This document shows, one piece after another, positions 8,964-18,405 of a stretch of 64,000 nucleotides of DNA. The stretch comes from Leptospira sp. (GTDB lineage Bacteria > Spirochaetota > Leptospiria > Leptospirales > Leptospiraceae): NCBI GenBank assembly GCA_016742255.1, contig JACVCB010000002.1, positions 144,501-208,500 on the forward strand, in the 5' to 3' direction. The notes under the pieces are model-generated. The model saw only the letters and a program-made list of their open reading frames with translations. It ran no database searches and was not told the DNA's origin. The position numbers were made by a program, and so were the translations under genes. Every line of letters begins with the position of its first letter. The stretch's first letter is position 1.

Positions 8964-9947
8964 ATGAGCAAAAAAGTAAAAGTTGCTGTAACAGGTGCTG
9001 CCGGACAAATCGGATACGCACTCTTATTTCGTATCGCTTCAGGACAAATGTTTGGACCTGACACAGCTGTCGAACTCCAGTTATTAGAATTGGAACAAGC
9101 GCTCCCTGCAGCGAAAGGTGTCATCATGGAATTGGATGACTGTGCGTTCCCATTACTTGAAAAAGTATCAGTGACTTCTAACTTAGATGAAGCATTCCGT
9201 GATATCAATTGGGCACTTCTTGTAGGATCAGTTCCAAGAAAAGCTGGAATGGAACGTGGTGACCTTCTCAAAATCAATGGCGGTATTTTTACAACTCAAG
9301 GGAAAGCGATCGAAAAAAATGCAGCAAGTGATGTAAGAGTTCTTGTTGTAGGTAACCCTTGTAACACAAACGCACTCATTGCAATGAATAATGCAAAAGG
9401 TGTTCCGTCTGACAGATGGTTTGCGATGACAGGTCTTGATGAAAACCGTGCAAAAACTCAATTGGCACAAAAAGCAGGAGTTCTTGTAAAAGATGTTAGC
9501 AATGTTGCGATTTGGGGTAACCACTCTGCGACCCAATACCCAGACTTTTATAATGCAAAAATCAAAGGAAAACCAGCAACAGATCTGATCAGCGACGAAG
9601 CTTGGTTAAAGGGTGATTTTATCTCTACTGTGCAAAAACGTGGAGCTGCGATCATTGCTGCAAGAGGAGCTTCTTCCGCTGCTTCTGCTGCCAATGCAGT
9701 GGTCGACACAGTGCATAACATTGTGACTCCAACTAAACCTGGAGATTGGTTCAGTGCCGCTTGCCATTCCAATGGTGAGTATGGTGTAGACAAAGGTCTT
9801 ATCTTTGGATACCCACTCAAATCTGATGGAAAAAAAGTAGAGATCGTAACAGGTCTTGAGATCAATGCTTTCGGTAAGGAAAAATTTGATATCACTCACA
9901 ATGAATTAAAAGAAGAAAGAAACGAAGTAAAAGATATGTTAGGTTAA
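8964..9947 (+). CDS. mdh: Malate dehydrogenase
   Basis: Converts malate to oxaloacetate with NAD in the citric acid cycle. It is 327 residues with the Rossmann motif [12 protein letters not shown] at the N-terminus. The substrate motifs are present: [13 protein letters not shown] on the mobile loop, GNPCNTNA, and the catalytic His in [12 protein letters not shown]. The layout matches the cytosolic-type (group 1) MDH rather than the LDH-like form. AAAGGA lies upstream of the ATG, and a strong terminator follows at 10006-10042. Confidence 0.96.
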   Translation: MSKKVKVAVTGAAGQIGYALLFRIASGQMFGPDTAVELQLLELEQALPAAKGVIMELDDCAFPLLEKVSVTSNLDEAFRDINWALLVGSVPRKAGMERGDLLKINGGIFTTQGKAIEKNAASDVRVLVVGNPCNTNALIAMNNAKGVPSDRWFAMTGLDENRAKTQLAQKAGVLVKDVSNVAIWGNHSATQYPDFYNAKIKGKPATDLISDEAWLKGDFISTVQKRGAAIIAARGASSAASAANAVVDTVHNIVTPTKPGDWFSAACHSNGEYGVDKGLIFGYPLKSDGKKVEIVTGLEINAFGKEKFDITHNELKEERNEVKDMLG

Positions 9948-9965
9948 TACCAAAAACAGATTTTT

Positions 9966-9988
9966 CCCTACAGAGTTGTTTTGTAGGG
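9966..9988 (+). terminator. Hairpin downstream of mdh
   Basis: CCCTACA (9966-9972) pairs with TGTAGGG (9982-9988), followed by ATTCTTTCT. A weak first terminator or mRNA 3' stabiliser just ahead of the stronger one. Confidence 0.45.
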
Positions 9989-10005
9989 ATTCTTTCTGAC
10001 TTGGA

Positions 10006-10042
10006 AGCCCACTTGGTGAAATATTGCCAGTGGGCTTTTTTT
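10006..10042 (+). terminator. Rho-independent terminator for mdh
   Basis: AGCCCACT (10006-10013) pairs with AGTGGGCT (10029-10036) and is followed by a run of seven T. A typical intrinsic terminator between mdh and the convergent hydrolase gene. Confidence 0.85.
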
Positions 10043-10105
10043 ATGATTGTTTGGTGTAAGAGTTTTGGTATACCCAAAAAACAGATTACCGTAGTTCCAA
10101 TCCCT

Positions 10106-10960
10106 TCATTCCGAATCCATAACTTTCATAAATTGATTTGGGTCTTCGAAAAATGGCAAATGGCCACAGTGGTCGAGAACGGATCGTTTCACATCTGGAA
10201 ATCTTTCGATGATTGTATCCCATGTATAATAAGGAGCCACTTGGAAATCATACTTTCCTAATATGAGTTTGGTTGGATGTTTTAAATTTGGTAAAATGGT
10301 TTCGACATTGATCTCGACAAAAACTTTTCCAAACAAATAATCAAACGCTAGTTTGTTGGTTTTTATCCCTTCCCATAGATGAGTGGAATCCATTTTTAAA
10401 TCATAAAATCCTAATGCATCCTGGCTCACACAATACAAATTGAAAAAATTTGAAAGGCCTTCAGGGTGAGACTCAATTTGGTTTTGGAAATTGGTTTGGA
10501 GTTGTCTGTGTTTTTCTTTTCTTTCTTCACTTGCGAAAGTTGCAAAGTAAGTTTCTCGTTCCGAGAGGGGAGCTCCATGGTTAGGGCCCGTTGCTACCAT
10601 GACGAGTTTAGAAACACAGTCTGGGTATTTTTTTGCATAAGTCAGCGCCATGTAACCATGGCCTGAGTGGCCAAGAATCGTACAGGCTGGGATTTGGAGA
10701 TGTTTTTGGAAAAAGTAAAAATCGTCCAACACGACATCCAAATTATACATGGATTCATTTTCGGGAGTCACTCCAATTCGCTTCGCAAATCCTCTTTGGT
10801 CCACGACAGTGATTTGATATTTGGATGCCATCTCCTCTGGGATCACCCTTGGGTAGTACAAAGCACTCCCGAGCCAATAAAGGTTTGGTCCTTTTGTACT
10901 GTTTTGTGCGATTAAAAAATCAAATCCATCTCTTTGGATTGTCTGATAGTTCCATTCCAT
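10106..10960 (-). CDS. Alpha/beta hydrolase
   Basis: A 284-residue cytoplasmic alpha/beta-fold hydrolase. The nucleophile elbow is GHSGHG, the oxyanion strand reads VVDQRGF, and a late Asp (KYDFQV) and His (DHCGHLPF) complete a Ser-His-Asp triad. Closest in pattern to proline iminopeptidase and epoxide/ester hydrolases; the substrate is unknown. The ATG at 10960 is chosen because GGGAGGG sits seven bases upstream; a TTG at 10978 is upstream of that site. The gene is divergent from a MarR regulator, with palindromes in between, so it is a likely target of that regulator. Confidence 0.82.
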   Translation of the reverse strand: MEWNYQTIQRDGFDFLIAQNSTKGPNLYWLGSALYYPRVIPEEMASKYQITVVDQRGFAKRIGVTPENESMYNLDVVLDDFYFFQKHLQIPACTILGHSGHGYMALTYAKKYPDCVSKLVMVATGPNHGAPLSERETYFATFASEERKEKHRQLQTNFQNQIESHPEGLSNFFNLYCVSQDALGFYDLKMDSTHLWEGIKTNKLAFDYLFGKVFVEINVETILPNLKHPTKLILGKYDFQVAPYYTWDTIIERFPDVKRSVLDHCGHLPFFEDPNQFMKVMDSE

Positions 10961-11004
10961 AACATTCCCTCCCACCAAATGTAGTGAGTATTCATTTTTT
11001 TATA

Positions 11005-11044
11005 TAGTTGCAATATACAACCATATAGTTGCCTTATGCAACTA
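11005..11044. promoter_or_regulatory. Tandem palindromes, probable MarR operators
   Basis: A perfect inverted repeat TAGTTGC-CTTAT-GCAACTA spans 11026-11044. A weaker copy begins at 11005 (TAGTTG, then CAAC at 11018-11021). The repeated element ATAGTTGC occurs 21 bases apart, two helical turns. It lies between the divergent hydrolase and MarR genes, the classic place for autoregulation. Confidence 0.65.
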
Positions 11045-11084
11045 AAAAACTTGTCAAAAACGATAATTAATTTAAATTAGGGGA

Positions 11085-11561
11085 ATGAATGAAATTTTTT
11101 CCTATTTAGGCATTCACTTAAGTGAAACTTTACTCCAGATGCGAAAGTTTCTCTCAAATGAGTTTGAAACGAATCGAGTAGGGATGCGATTTGAAGAATG
11201 GATCCAACTGATTCCCCTAATGGAAAAGGAAAGTTTGAACCAAAAAACCTTAAGTGATCGATTGGCCAAAGATAAAACCACAATCTCTAGGTTAGTTGAT
11301 GGTTGGGTAAAAAAAGGTTGGGTCAAACGAATCCAATCATCTGAAGACAAACGAAGTTTTAGTTTAAAATTAACAACAAAAGGGAAATCCGTTTGGGAGA
11401 AGGGAATTCCTGTTGTCAAAGAAGCAGATTTAGTATTTAAAAAAAATCTGAGTGAGGAAAATGAAAAAGAATTATTTGTAACTCTTTTTAAGATTCAAAC
11501 TTCGATTCAGTTTTCAGAAACAAAAAACGTTCCTTTTGAGAACTATCCAAAACCTTCTTAG
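11085..11561 (+). CDS. MarR-family transcriptional regulator
   Basis: A 158-residue winged-helix repressor. The recognition-helix region reads TLSDRLAKDKTTISRLVDGW (about 54-73), and the wing holds the typical EDKRSFSLKLTTKG. Long N- and C-terminal helices fit a dimer. It probably binds the palindromes at 11005-11044 and controls itself and the divergent alpha/beta hydrolase; the ligand is unknown. Its last 74 bases overlap the 3' end of prmC on the opposite strand. Confidence 0.88.
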   Translation: MNEIFSYLGIHLSETLLQMRKFLSNEFETNRVGMRFEEWIQLIPLMEKESLNQKTLSDRLAKDKTTISRLVDGWVKKGWVKRIQSSEDKRSFSLKLTTKGKSVWEKGIPVVKEADLVFKKNLSEENEKELFVTLFKIQTSIQFSETKNVPFENYPKPS

Positions 11562-12375
11562 GGGAAACAAAACCCAAACTGATTGCCAAGTTTTCTAATT
11601 CTTGGATATAAGTCGGATGGGTTTCCATCAAAAACCAACCACCTGGATTTAATCGTCTTTTGACGGATTCAAATAAGTCTCGATGGAAAGAGAGGATATC
11701 GGAAACAAACAATGCTAGATGGGGTTCATATTCCAAAACATCAGGCATAATGTCTTTTTTTTCCGATTCTGGGATATAAGGAGGGTTTGAAACAATGATA
11801 TCAAAACGGAATTCATTCGGAAGCGAATTGTCTAGATTCGAAACATAGAACTGAATATCTGTTAGTTTGTATTTTTCAGCATTTGATTTACTGGTTTCGA
11901 TTGCTTTTTCTGAAATATCAGATAACACAACAAGGTTTGGTTTTAGAAGTTGTGATAAACTAAGGCCAATACATCCACTTCCCGAACACAAATCCCATAT
12001 TTGTATTCCATCAGGAAATTCATTGGTCAGTGTTTCTTTTTGTTTAAAAAGATAATCTACAAGTTCTTCCGTTTCTGGCCTTGGGATGAGAACATCTTCT
12101 GAAACTAAGTATTCAAATTGGTGGAACCCTTTTTTCCCTGTGATGTAGGCTACTGGTTTTCGTTTGCTTCGTTCTACAATTCGCTCTCTATACAAATCAA
12201 TTTCTTTTTGAGATAGAGGCATTTCGAATTGGGAATAGAGTTTGATCCTAGTTAAACCAAGTAGGTCCGAGAGAAGCCATTCAGCATCGACACGAGGGTT
12301 TGGAATTTCCTTTTTCTCCAGAAATTCAGTGGAACGTTTGAGATAATAAAGTAAGGTTCCTGGTTGTTCCGCCAT
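11488..12375 (-). CDS. prmC: Release factor glutamine methyltransferase
   Basis: Methylates the GGQ glutamine of release factors RF1 and RF2 using SAM. At 295 residues it has the helical N-terminal domain, the motif IPRPETEEL, the SAM-binding DLCSGSGCIGLSL and the catalytic NPPY (VSNPPYIPE). The ATG at 12375 is chosen because the upstream TTG at 12390 would lie inside a tRNA gene. The chosen start is only 6 bases after the tRNA 3' end, so after tRNA processing the message would have almost no leader. The 3' end overlaps the marR gene on the other strand by 74 bases. Confidence 0.93.
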   Translation of the reverse strand: MAEQPGTLLYYLKRSTEFLEKKEIPNPRVDAEWLLSDLLGLTRIKLYSQFEMPLSQKEIDLYRERIVERSKRKPVAYITGKKGFHQFEYLVSEDVLIPRPETEELVDYLFKQKETLTNEFPDGIQIWDLCSGSGCIGLSLSQLLKPNLVVLSDISEKAIETSKSNAEKYKLTDIQFYVSNLDNSLPNEFRFDIIVSNPPYIPESEKKDIMPDVLEYEPHLALFVSDILSFHRDLFESVKRRLNPGGWFLMETHPTYIQELENLAISLGFVSPKKVLDSSQKERFLFLKTESKFES

Positions 12376-12381
12376 AATGTT

Positions 12382-12454
12382 TGCCCCCAACAGGATTCGA
12401 ACCTGTGTCCCCAGTTTAGGAAACTAGTGCTCTATCCACCTGAGCTATGGGAGC
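12382..12454 (-). tRNA. tRNA-Arg (anticodon CCT)
   Basis: A 73-base cloverleaf read on the minus strand. The acceptor stem is GCTCCCA with TGGGGGC (one G-T pair). The D arm is GCTC...GAGC, the anticodon loop TTCCTAA gives CCT (reads AGG), and the T arm is CAGG-TTCGAAT-CCTG. The discriminator is A. CCA is not encoded, so it must be added. The 5' end is 2 bases after the Crp-like gene stop and the 3' end 6 bases before prmC, all on one strand. Confidence 0.93.
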
Positions 12455-12456
12455 TT

Positions 12457-13101
12457 TTACGTAGGTTTACGTTTCTGATTCACTATCCTTTGGAAATCGG
12501 AGATATTGTGAATAACAATTTTATCTGGGTAGAGGTCAAGTTTCCCAGTTTTTACATATTGCATGAGGACTTTTTGGACTTCTCCGACAGGTTGGGCACA
12601 CCAATTGGCAATGTCATCTACTGTCGCAGATAGGATGATTTCGTTATAAACATCATTATTGTATTGTTTCTCGTATAACATCACAAAGACGTCACAAACT
12701 TTTCCCACGATGTCATCCATAAGAAGGATCATCAGTCGTCTTTTTTGGTCATAAATACGGAAGGAAAAAATATGTAATAATTTCATCGCAAGAGCAGGGT
12801 TTTTGGTCATGAGCATCTCAAAGTTTGCACGATTAAAATTGAGTGCTTTTACTTCCGTCACAGCAATGGCAGTAGCAGACCTTGGTTGTTCTTCCAAAAT
12901 CGCCATCTCTCCCAAAATATCACCTGCTTCCAAGACATCCAAAGTTTTGATACTTGTACCTATGGTTTTTGTGATTTTGACTTTTCCTTCTTTGATGAGG
13001 TAAAAATCGTTACCAGGTTCGTATTCACAAAATAAAACTTCGTTTGGTTGGAACACCTTTCCAAATTTACCAAACATAGCTTCTAACATTTGGTCGTTCA
13101 C
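12457..13101 (-). CDS. Crp/Fnr-family cyclic-nucleotide-binding regulator
   Basis: A 214-residue protein with an N-terminal cNMP-binding beta-roll. The phosphate-binding cassette is [18 protein letters not shown], with the Glu and Arg used to bind cAMP. The long dimer helix is [15 protein letters not shown], followed by a C-terminal winged-helix-like region ([20 protein letters not shown]). Whether it binds DNA as a classic activator is not certain, since the recognition helix is not typical. The GTG start at 13101 overlaps the upstream stop (TAGTG) and has AAAGGAGG six bases before it, a strong coupled site. The tRNA-Arg gene begins 2 bases after its stop. Confidence 0.85.
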   Translation of the reverse strand: MNDQMLEAMFGKFGKVFQPNEVLFCEYEPGNDFYLIKEGKVKITKTIGTSIKTLDVLEAGDILGEMAILEEQPRSATAIAVTEVKALNFNRANFEMLMTKNPALAMKLLHIFSFRIYDQKRRLMILLMDDIVGKVCDVFVMLYEKQYNNDVYNEIILSATVDDIANWCAQPVGEVQKVLMQYVKTGKLDLYPDKIVIHNISDFQRIVNQKRKPT

Positions 13102-14153
13102 TATCTACCTCCTTTGAGTTTGGATTTGGCATCTTCGGAGATACTGTCATCCATAGGAGGCATTTGTGTTACCTTTTGGAATAATTGTTTGGCTTTTTCT
13201 TTGTCCCCTGAGGCTTCTGTTGCGAGAGCCAAATGGTAAAGGTTTTCTTTGAGCAGTAGTCCTTTTGGGTAACGTTTGATGAAATTGGAGAAATGAGAAA
13301 TGGCACTTGGGTAATCTTTTGCTTTAAAACTAGATTTTCCCATATAAAAAAGAGAATTTTCAACAAATTGTTCTTCTTCTTGGGTCACGGAATCTGTTCT
13401 GTCAGAAACTGTTTTAAACATATCAATGGCTTCTGCATACTTTCCTGCATTCATGAGAGTTGATGCTTTGTCATATTGAGAAAGGATAGAATTTGGATCC
13501 ACACTGGATGTTGTGTTTGAAGCGGGTACTGCCATCGTTTTTAACATCTCTTGGAGTTTTCCTGTTTGCGATCCAGGTTCGGGTTTGTAAACTAACTCTT
13601 GTATGGTGAGAGGGAATGGTGTTTTTTTGCGAGCTAAGTCTAAAAGTTGTTTGGCTCGGTCTAAGTACATTCCGTCCGGATAATGTTGGATGTATTTCTC
13701 AAATGCATACGCTGCATGGTCAAAGTTGCCATTTTTATAAAAAACTTCTGCAACGTTCATGAGTTCAAACGCAGGGTTCTTTGCTTCCCCTTGTCCGAGG
13801 ATTTCCCTAACCTGTCTGTGTACTTGTCTCAATTGGCTTGAAAACACTTTGAGCATTTTGATGATGAGATGAGTTTTGTCTGAGACAAATTTTTCGAATT
13901 CAGGCACTTTGAAGACAAGAACCGTTGCAGCTCCAATCACTTGTGCTGTTTCTTCCCTAGGGTAACGACCAATGGCACTCTTCACTCCAAAAAACTCACC
14001 GAGTTTTACATCCTCTTTGAGTTCCACTCCATTGATATTCGTGTAAGTTAGTACAACTCGGCCTTTTTGTAGTACAAAGATATCCTCTGCCTTGTCTTTT
14101 TCAAAATAGACAATGGAACCACCTTTATAATTTCGTACGATAGGACCTGACAC
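13101..14153 (-). CDS. cNMP-binding domain plus TPR repeat protein
   Basis: A 350-residue cytoplasmic protein combining a cNMP-binding-type beta-roll (about 1-120) with tetratricopeptide repeats (about 130-175 and 225-340), separated by a Pro/Ser/Thr-rich linker. The phosphate cassette is degenerate ([18 protein letters not shown]), so ligand binding is doubtful. There is no DNA-binding domain. Repeats such as [21 protein letters not shown] resemble those of cell-envelope TPR proteins. It is co-transcribed with the Crp-like regulator, sharing one base at the stop/start, so the two may act together. The GTG start at 14153 has GAGG five bases upstream. Confidence 0.75.
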   Translation of the reverse strand: MSGPIVRNYKGGSIVYFEKDKAEDIFVLQKGRVVLTYTNINGVELKEDVKLGEFFGVKSAIGRYPREETAQVIGAATVLVFKVPEFEKFVSDKTHLIIKMLKVFSSQLRQVHRQVREILGQGEAKNPAFELMNVAEVFYKNGNFDHAAYAFEKYIQHYPDGMYLDRAKQLLDLARKKTPFPLTIQELVYKPEPGSQTGKLQEMLKTMAVPASNTTSSVDPNSILSQYDKASTLMNAGKYAEAIDMFKTVSDRTDSVTQEEEQFVENSLFYMGKSSFKAKDYPSAISHFSNFIKRYPKGLLLKENLYHLALATEASGDKEKAKQLFQKVTQMPPMDDSISEDAKSKLKGGR

Positions 14154-14177
14154 TCATGCCTCGCTTGCGCTTCATTT

Positions 14178-15407
14178 TTAAAAATTAGGTAAAAAAGCCA
14201 AACTCTTTTTGTAACCGACACTGTCAGAAACTTGTTTCATGAGTTTTTTTGGTGAACCCGCAACCAACTTGTTTTTTCCTTCGATCGAAATTTCTTCTGT
14301 ACCCAATCCAAACTCTTGGAAGAGTGACAAAAATTCAAGTGATCCATAAATAGGATAACCATCGATGACAACCAAATCAATGTGTTTCCAATGAAGTTCC
14401 GATAGATTTAACTCAGAAGTTTTTTTCTCATCACTGATCACTACAAAATCACAATTTAAACCAGGCATAAGCGCATTTGGATTTCCCATCCGAAAGGCTT
14501 TTCTTGGATTTTCTGTTACCATTTTTAATAAAGTTTCTTCTGGCAGTTCCTCGCCGTATAATCCAAAATAAATGGATTTTGCAGTTTTTAACTCTTCCAA
14601 TAAATGATTGGATCCACTGGGGGAAGAATCTGTCCCCAAACAAACGTTAACTCCTCTTTCTAAAAAGAGTTTGATGTTTGTAGTTTTTCCGAAGATGTGA
14701 AGGTTTGAAGTAGGGCACCAAACTATGGATGCTCCTTTTTCTGCAATTTTATCAGCTTCTTTTGCTCCAAATGGCAAACAATGAACCAGGACTGAATGTG
14801 GACCTAGTGCATCCATTTTTTCTAACATACGAAGTGATTGTTTTGAATCATCATCTAATCCTTCTGCTAAATGAGTCACAAAAGGAAGGTTAGCGTGTTC
14901 TGCCATTCGGTATTCTAATGCAGGGCCTTCTCCCCAATCCAAACTATAGTTCCCAACCGAATGTGCTAAGGTATAGTCCGATATCAATTTGACAGGTAAA
15001 ATTCCTCGAAAGGGATTTTGCACAAAATGAGGAATGTGATCAAATACAGATGTCACACCTGCAAATAAGTTTTTGTAAGCACCAAGGTAATATAAAATTT
15101 CCGGATCAATTTGTTGGCGTTCAGCAAACACACCTGAACTTTTATACAAATTATCATAAGATAACCAGGAAAGGTGTTTTTCTGTTCCACCTACTTTTGG
15201 TAGGTAACTCGCTAGTAAATGGTCATGAGAATTGATAAATCCAGGATACAGTTTTTTGCCATGTAAGGAAAGAGTAAACATATCCTTGTTAGGTGTGATG
15301 GAGTCTTCGATACTTGTGATTTTTTCACCCGTAAATAAAAGATCTTTTGATTCCATTTTTCCATTTCGGAATAGGGATGCAGATTGTAATAAAATAGGTC
15401 GGGTCAT
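14178..15407 (-). CDS. Amidohydrolase of the TRZ/ATZ deaminase group
   Basis: A 409-residue metal-dependent hydrolase of the amidohydrolase superfamily. The metal motif is PGFINSHDH (H-x-H), with later ligands in THLAEG and VHCLPFG and the catalytic Asp in LGTDSSPSG. The composite beta-sandwich made by both termini is typical of ATZ/TRZ and S-adenosylhomocysteine/guanine deaminase relatives. The substrate cannot be read from the sequence. Its ATG overlaps the stop of the upstream LysM gene by four bases (ATGA), so the two are translated together, although no functional link is obvious. Confidence 0.8.
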   Translation of the reverse strand: MTRPILLQSASLFRNGKMESKDLLFTGEKITSIEDSITPNKDMFTLSLHGKKLYPGFINSHDHLLASYLPKVGGTEKHLSWLSYDNLYKSSGVFAERQQIDPEILYYLGAYKNLFAGVTSVFDHIPHFVQNPFRGILPVKLISDYTLAHSVGNYSLDWGEGPALEYRMAEHANLPFVTHLAEGLDDDSKQSLRMLEKMDALGPHSVLVHCLPFGAKEADKIAEKGASIVWCPTSNLHIFGKTTNIKLFLERGVNVCLGTDSSPSGSNHLLEELKTAKSIYFGLYGEELPEETLLKMVTENPRKAFRMGNPNALMPGLNCDFVVISDEKKTSELNLSELHWKHIDLVVIDGYPIYGSLEFLSLFQEFGLGTEEISIEGKNKLVAGSPKKLMKQVSDSVGYKKSLAFLPNF

Positions 15408-16057
15408 TCAAATCCCCTTTGTAAGATAAGTTCAGGATTCAAATTGGTTTTGTTTTGGTTGAGTTGGAAATACAATCCTTTGTCTTTTGATAAGATTCCC
15501 AATCGATCTTTTGCATTCACTTGTTGGCCTTCTGTGACTTGGATCCTTTCTAAATTTCCGTAAACGGAATAAAGTCCGTTTTCATGTTCTAATATCACAA
15601 AGTTTTCATACCCATCCATATAATCTACATGTACGACTTTCCCTGAAAAACTGGCACGGACAAGTGAAGAACCCCCTCTTTGGAATTGAATTCCTTTATA
15701 AGGGTCATATGTAAGTTCAGAAAACTTCTTTTGTATTTTTTCTTTTTGTACAAGAGGGAAGGTGATTTTTTCTTTTATCTTTGTTTCAGACGAAATGGAT
15801 TTGGTTTCCTTATCTCTTGGAATTCGTAATTTTTCATTTTCGAACAAATTTTCGGCAGTGGTCCTTCCATTTAACTTTGCCAAGGTTTCGGCAGGAACAT
15901 TCATTTTACGAGCGATTCCATACCAAGAATCACCTTTGACAACTCGGTATGTCATTTGGTTTGTTTGGTTGGGAGTTTGTTTTTGGGTTTGTTTGGAAAG
16001 GATGGGGAAGGTGATCAGTACCAAACTAAAACTGAATATGATGCCTTGTTTTCGCAT
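15404..16057 (-). CDS. Secreted LysM protein with degenerate LytM/M23 domain
   Basis: A 217-residue exported protein with a signal sequence at about 1-22. A LysM peptidoglycan-binding motif follows at about 37-81 (YRVVKGDSWYGIARKMNV...). The C-terminal LytM domain (about 125-215) keeps the fold pattern (YENFVILEHENGLYSVYGNL), but the usual metal motifs, the HxH and HGxxT histidines, are missing. It is therefore probably not an active endopeptidase. Known NlpD/EnvC proteins with dead LytM domains activate amidases, and a similar role is an inference here. It is first in the minus-strand run leading to prmC. Confidence 0.8.
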   Translation of the reverse strand: MRKQGIIFSFSLVLITFPILSKQTQKQTPNQTNQMTYRVVKGDSWYGIARKMNVPAETLAKLNGRTTAENLFENEKLRIPRDKETKSISSETKIKEKITFPLVQKEKIQKKFSELTYDPYKGIQFQRGGSSLVRASFSGKVVHVDYMDGYENFVILEHENGLYSVYGNLERIQVTEGQQVNAKDRLGILSKDKGLYFQLNQNKTNLNPELILQRGFE

Positions 16058-16101
16058 AATTCCCTAAGGCAAGTATCGACATGAAAAAGCGGGAGGGCAA
16101 T

Positions 16102-16124
16102 AAAAAAGGCGGGAAAAACCCGCC
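16102..16124 (-). terminator. Intrinsic terminator downstream of fusA
   Basis: On the minus strand GGCGGG pairs with CCCGCC around a five-base loop (stem 16108-16124), followed by a run of T (complement of 16102-16107). It closes the EF-G transcript and separates it from the LysM gene transcribed in the same direction. Confidence 0.85.
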
Positions 16125-16158
16125 TTTTCCAAAACCAAACAGAACCAAAAACGAGGTT

Positions 16159-18279
16159 TTATTCTTCGTCTTTGTTGTTGACTTTGTATTTTTTCATTAA
16201 CTCTTCTGCTACGTTTCTTGGAACAGGAGCATACTTGGAGAATTCCATAGCGAACTCAGCTTTTCCTTGGGTAGAGGAGCGAAGCACTGTGGAGTATCCA
16301 AACATATCAGCAAGAGGAACTTCTGCTTCAATTTTAGCATAACCGTTCTCTTCTGTTGTGTTTAAGATCATACCACGTCTTTGGTTCACGGAAGCAAGGA
16401 TCGCTCCTTGGAATTCTGTTGGTCCTTCTACTTCCACACGCATGATTGGCTCGAGGATGATGGGTGCTGCTTTTGAGAAACCTTGGCGGAATCCGTAACG
16501 AGCTCCAATTTGGAATGCCATATCAGATGAATCCACATCATGGTAAGCACCATCATTGATCACACAACGAACTCCGATGATAGGGAATCCAATGAGAGAT
16601 CCTCTTTCTAAACAAGAACGGAAACCTTTATCACAAGATCCGATGTATTCGCGAGGGATGGAACCACCCACGATTTTATCTACGAATTCGTAGTCCTTTC
16701 CTTCTTCTTGTGGGATTGGTTCGATGTAACCAGCCACACGAGAGAACTGACCTTGACCACCCGTTTGTTTTTTATGAGTGTAATCAAATTCTGCCGATTT
16801 AGTGATGGTTTCACGATACGCCACCTGAGGAGCACCAGTCACAAGGTCCACACCATACTCACGTTTCATACGTTCGATGTATACTTCGAGGTGGAGTTCT
16901 CCCATCCCTTTGATGATGGTTTGACCAGACTCTTTATCAATTTCAGTTTGGAAGGTTGGGTCTTCTTTTGTGAAACGGTTAAGAGCTTTTGCAAGGTTTG
17001 GAAGTTGTTTTGACTCTTTACATTCAATTGTAAGTGAGATCACTGGATTTGGAACAAACATAGACTCCATAGTGAGTTTTGTTTTTCCATCAGTGAATGT
17101 ATCCCCTGATGCACAATCGATACCAAATAGAGCAACGATATCACCTGCTTCCGCTTTGGAAATATCTTCCATTTCATTGGAGTGCATACGAACAAGACGA
17201 CCAATGTTATGGCGTTTGTTGTTAGATGAGTTATAGATCGTCATCCCTTTTTCGAGTCTACCTTGGTAAACACGAACGTATGTTAACTGACCGTAACGAC
17301 CGTCTTCCAATTTGAAGGCAAGGCAAACGAGTGGTTTTTCTGGATCAGAATCCAAAATAAGTTCGTTTTCTTCGTTTCCAATTTCTTTTGCTGTGTTTTC
17401 CACATCATAAGGTGATGCGAGGTAGTCTGCTACTCCATCCAGAAGTCTTTGAACCCCTTTGTTTTTGAAGGCAGAACCCATAAATACAGGAACAAATTTA
17501 AGTGCAAGGACACCACGTCGAATCGCTTCTTTGACACGAGCTTCAGACGGAGTTCCTTCTAACATCTCTTCTGTGAGTTCATCACTAAAAAGAGAAACTG
17601 CATCGAGAAGGGCTTCGCGTTTTTCGTTCGCTTGGTCCTTTAAATCATCGGGAATGTCAGTGATTTTGATATCTTGCCCGTTTGGACCTTCAAAATAATA
17701 AGCCTTCATTTCCACGAGGTCTACAATCCCTTTTAAGTCGTTTTCGAGTCCGATCGGAAGTTGTACTGCATGGGCATTGAGGTGGAGTTTTTCACGGAGT
17801 TGATCGATCACTCTCCATGGGTTTGCACCTGTTCTGTCGAGTTTGTTGATAAAGGCAACACGAGGAACGTTGTAACGTTTCATCTGGCGGTCAACTGTGA
17901 TGGACTGAGATTGAACTCCCGCAACACCACAAAGAACCATAATCGCAGAGTCAAGGACACGAAGGGAACGTTCTACTTCAATTGTGAAGTCAACGTGGCC
18001 CGGAGTATCGATGATGTTGATTGTAATGTCTTTCCAAGTCGCATAGGTAGCTGCTGACTGGATCGTGATCCCTCTTTCTCGTTCGAGGTCCATACTGTCC
18101 ATAGTAGCACCCACACCGTCTTTTCCACGTACTTCGTGGATGGCATGAATTTTGTTCGTATAAAATAAGATACGTTCTGTTAGGGTTGTTTTCCCTGAGT
18201 CAATGTGTGCGGAAATCCCGATATTACGGATTCTTTCCAATTTTGGATCACGTTTGGTTGCTTGCGTCGCAGAGGTCAT
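16159..18279 (-). CDS. fusA: Elongation factor G, spirochaete/mitochondrial EF-G1 type
   Basis: A 706-residue translational GTPase that moves tRNA and mRNA through the ribosome. G-domain motifs are AHIDSGKTT (G1), [10 protein letters not shown] (G2), DTPGHVDF (G3) and NKLD (G4), then domains II-V to the C-terminus. The P-loop reads IDSGKTT, not the usual VDAGKTT, and the [10 protein letters not shown] stretch and several later blocks match mitochondrial EF-G1. That places it in the spdEFG1 subfamily described in spirochaetes, planctomycetes and delta-proteobacteria, whose Borrelia member does translocation while a second EF-G does recycling. GAGGAAAAT precedes the ATG. A terminator follows at 16102-16124. 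Confidence 0.94.
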   Translation of the reverse strand: MTSATQATKRDPKLERIRNIGISAHIDSGKTTLTERILFYTNKIHAIHEVRGKDGVGATMDSMDLERERGITIQSAATYATWKDITINIIDTPGHVDFTIEVERSLRVLDSAIMVLCGVAGVQSQSITVDRQMKRYNVPRVAFINKLDRTGANPWRVIDQLREKLHLNAHAVQLPIGLENDLKGIVDLVEMKAYYFEGPNGQDIKITDIPDDLKDQANEKREALLDAVSLFSDELTEEMLEGTPSEARVKEAIRRGVLALKFVPVFMGSAFKNKGVQRLLDGVADYLASPYDVENTAKEIGNEENELILDSDPEKPLVCLAFKLEDGRYGQLTYVRVYQGRLEKGMTIYNSSNNKRHNIGRLVRMHSNEMEDISKAEAGDIVALFGIDCASGDTFTDGKTKLTMESMFVPNPVISLTIECKESKQLPNLAKALNRFTKEDPTFQTEIDKESGQTIIKGMGELHLEVYIERMKREYGVDLVTGAPQVAYRETITKSAEFDYTHKKQTGGQGQFSRVAGYIEPIPQEEGKDYEFVDKIVGGSIPREYIGSCDKGFRSCLERGSLIGFPIIGVRCVINDGAYHDVDSSDMAFQIGARYGFRQGFSKAAPIILEPIMRVEVEGPTEFQGAILASVNQRRGMILNTTEENGYAKIEAEVPLADMFGYSTVLRSSTQGKAEFAMEFSKYAPVPRNVAEELMKKYKVNNKDEE

Positions 18280-18405
18280 ATTTTCCTCAAAAATAAGGTT
18301 AAAGTTGAATTGATTCTACCAAAATCTGAAATGGACTGCGTTTGTAAAGTACTTGGGATTTTTGGTTAGCGGGAAAATCCTGGAGAAAGTAGAGAATAGG
18401 GAAAT

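Noticed and set aside
8247..9008. Open frame of 253 codons opposite the DsbA-like and mdh genes
   Set aside because: It is antisense to two well-recognised genes and shows no protein family features.
12376..12390. TTG start for prmC
   Set aside because: It lies inside the tRNA-Arg gene.
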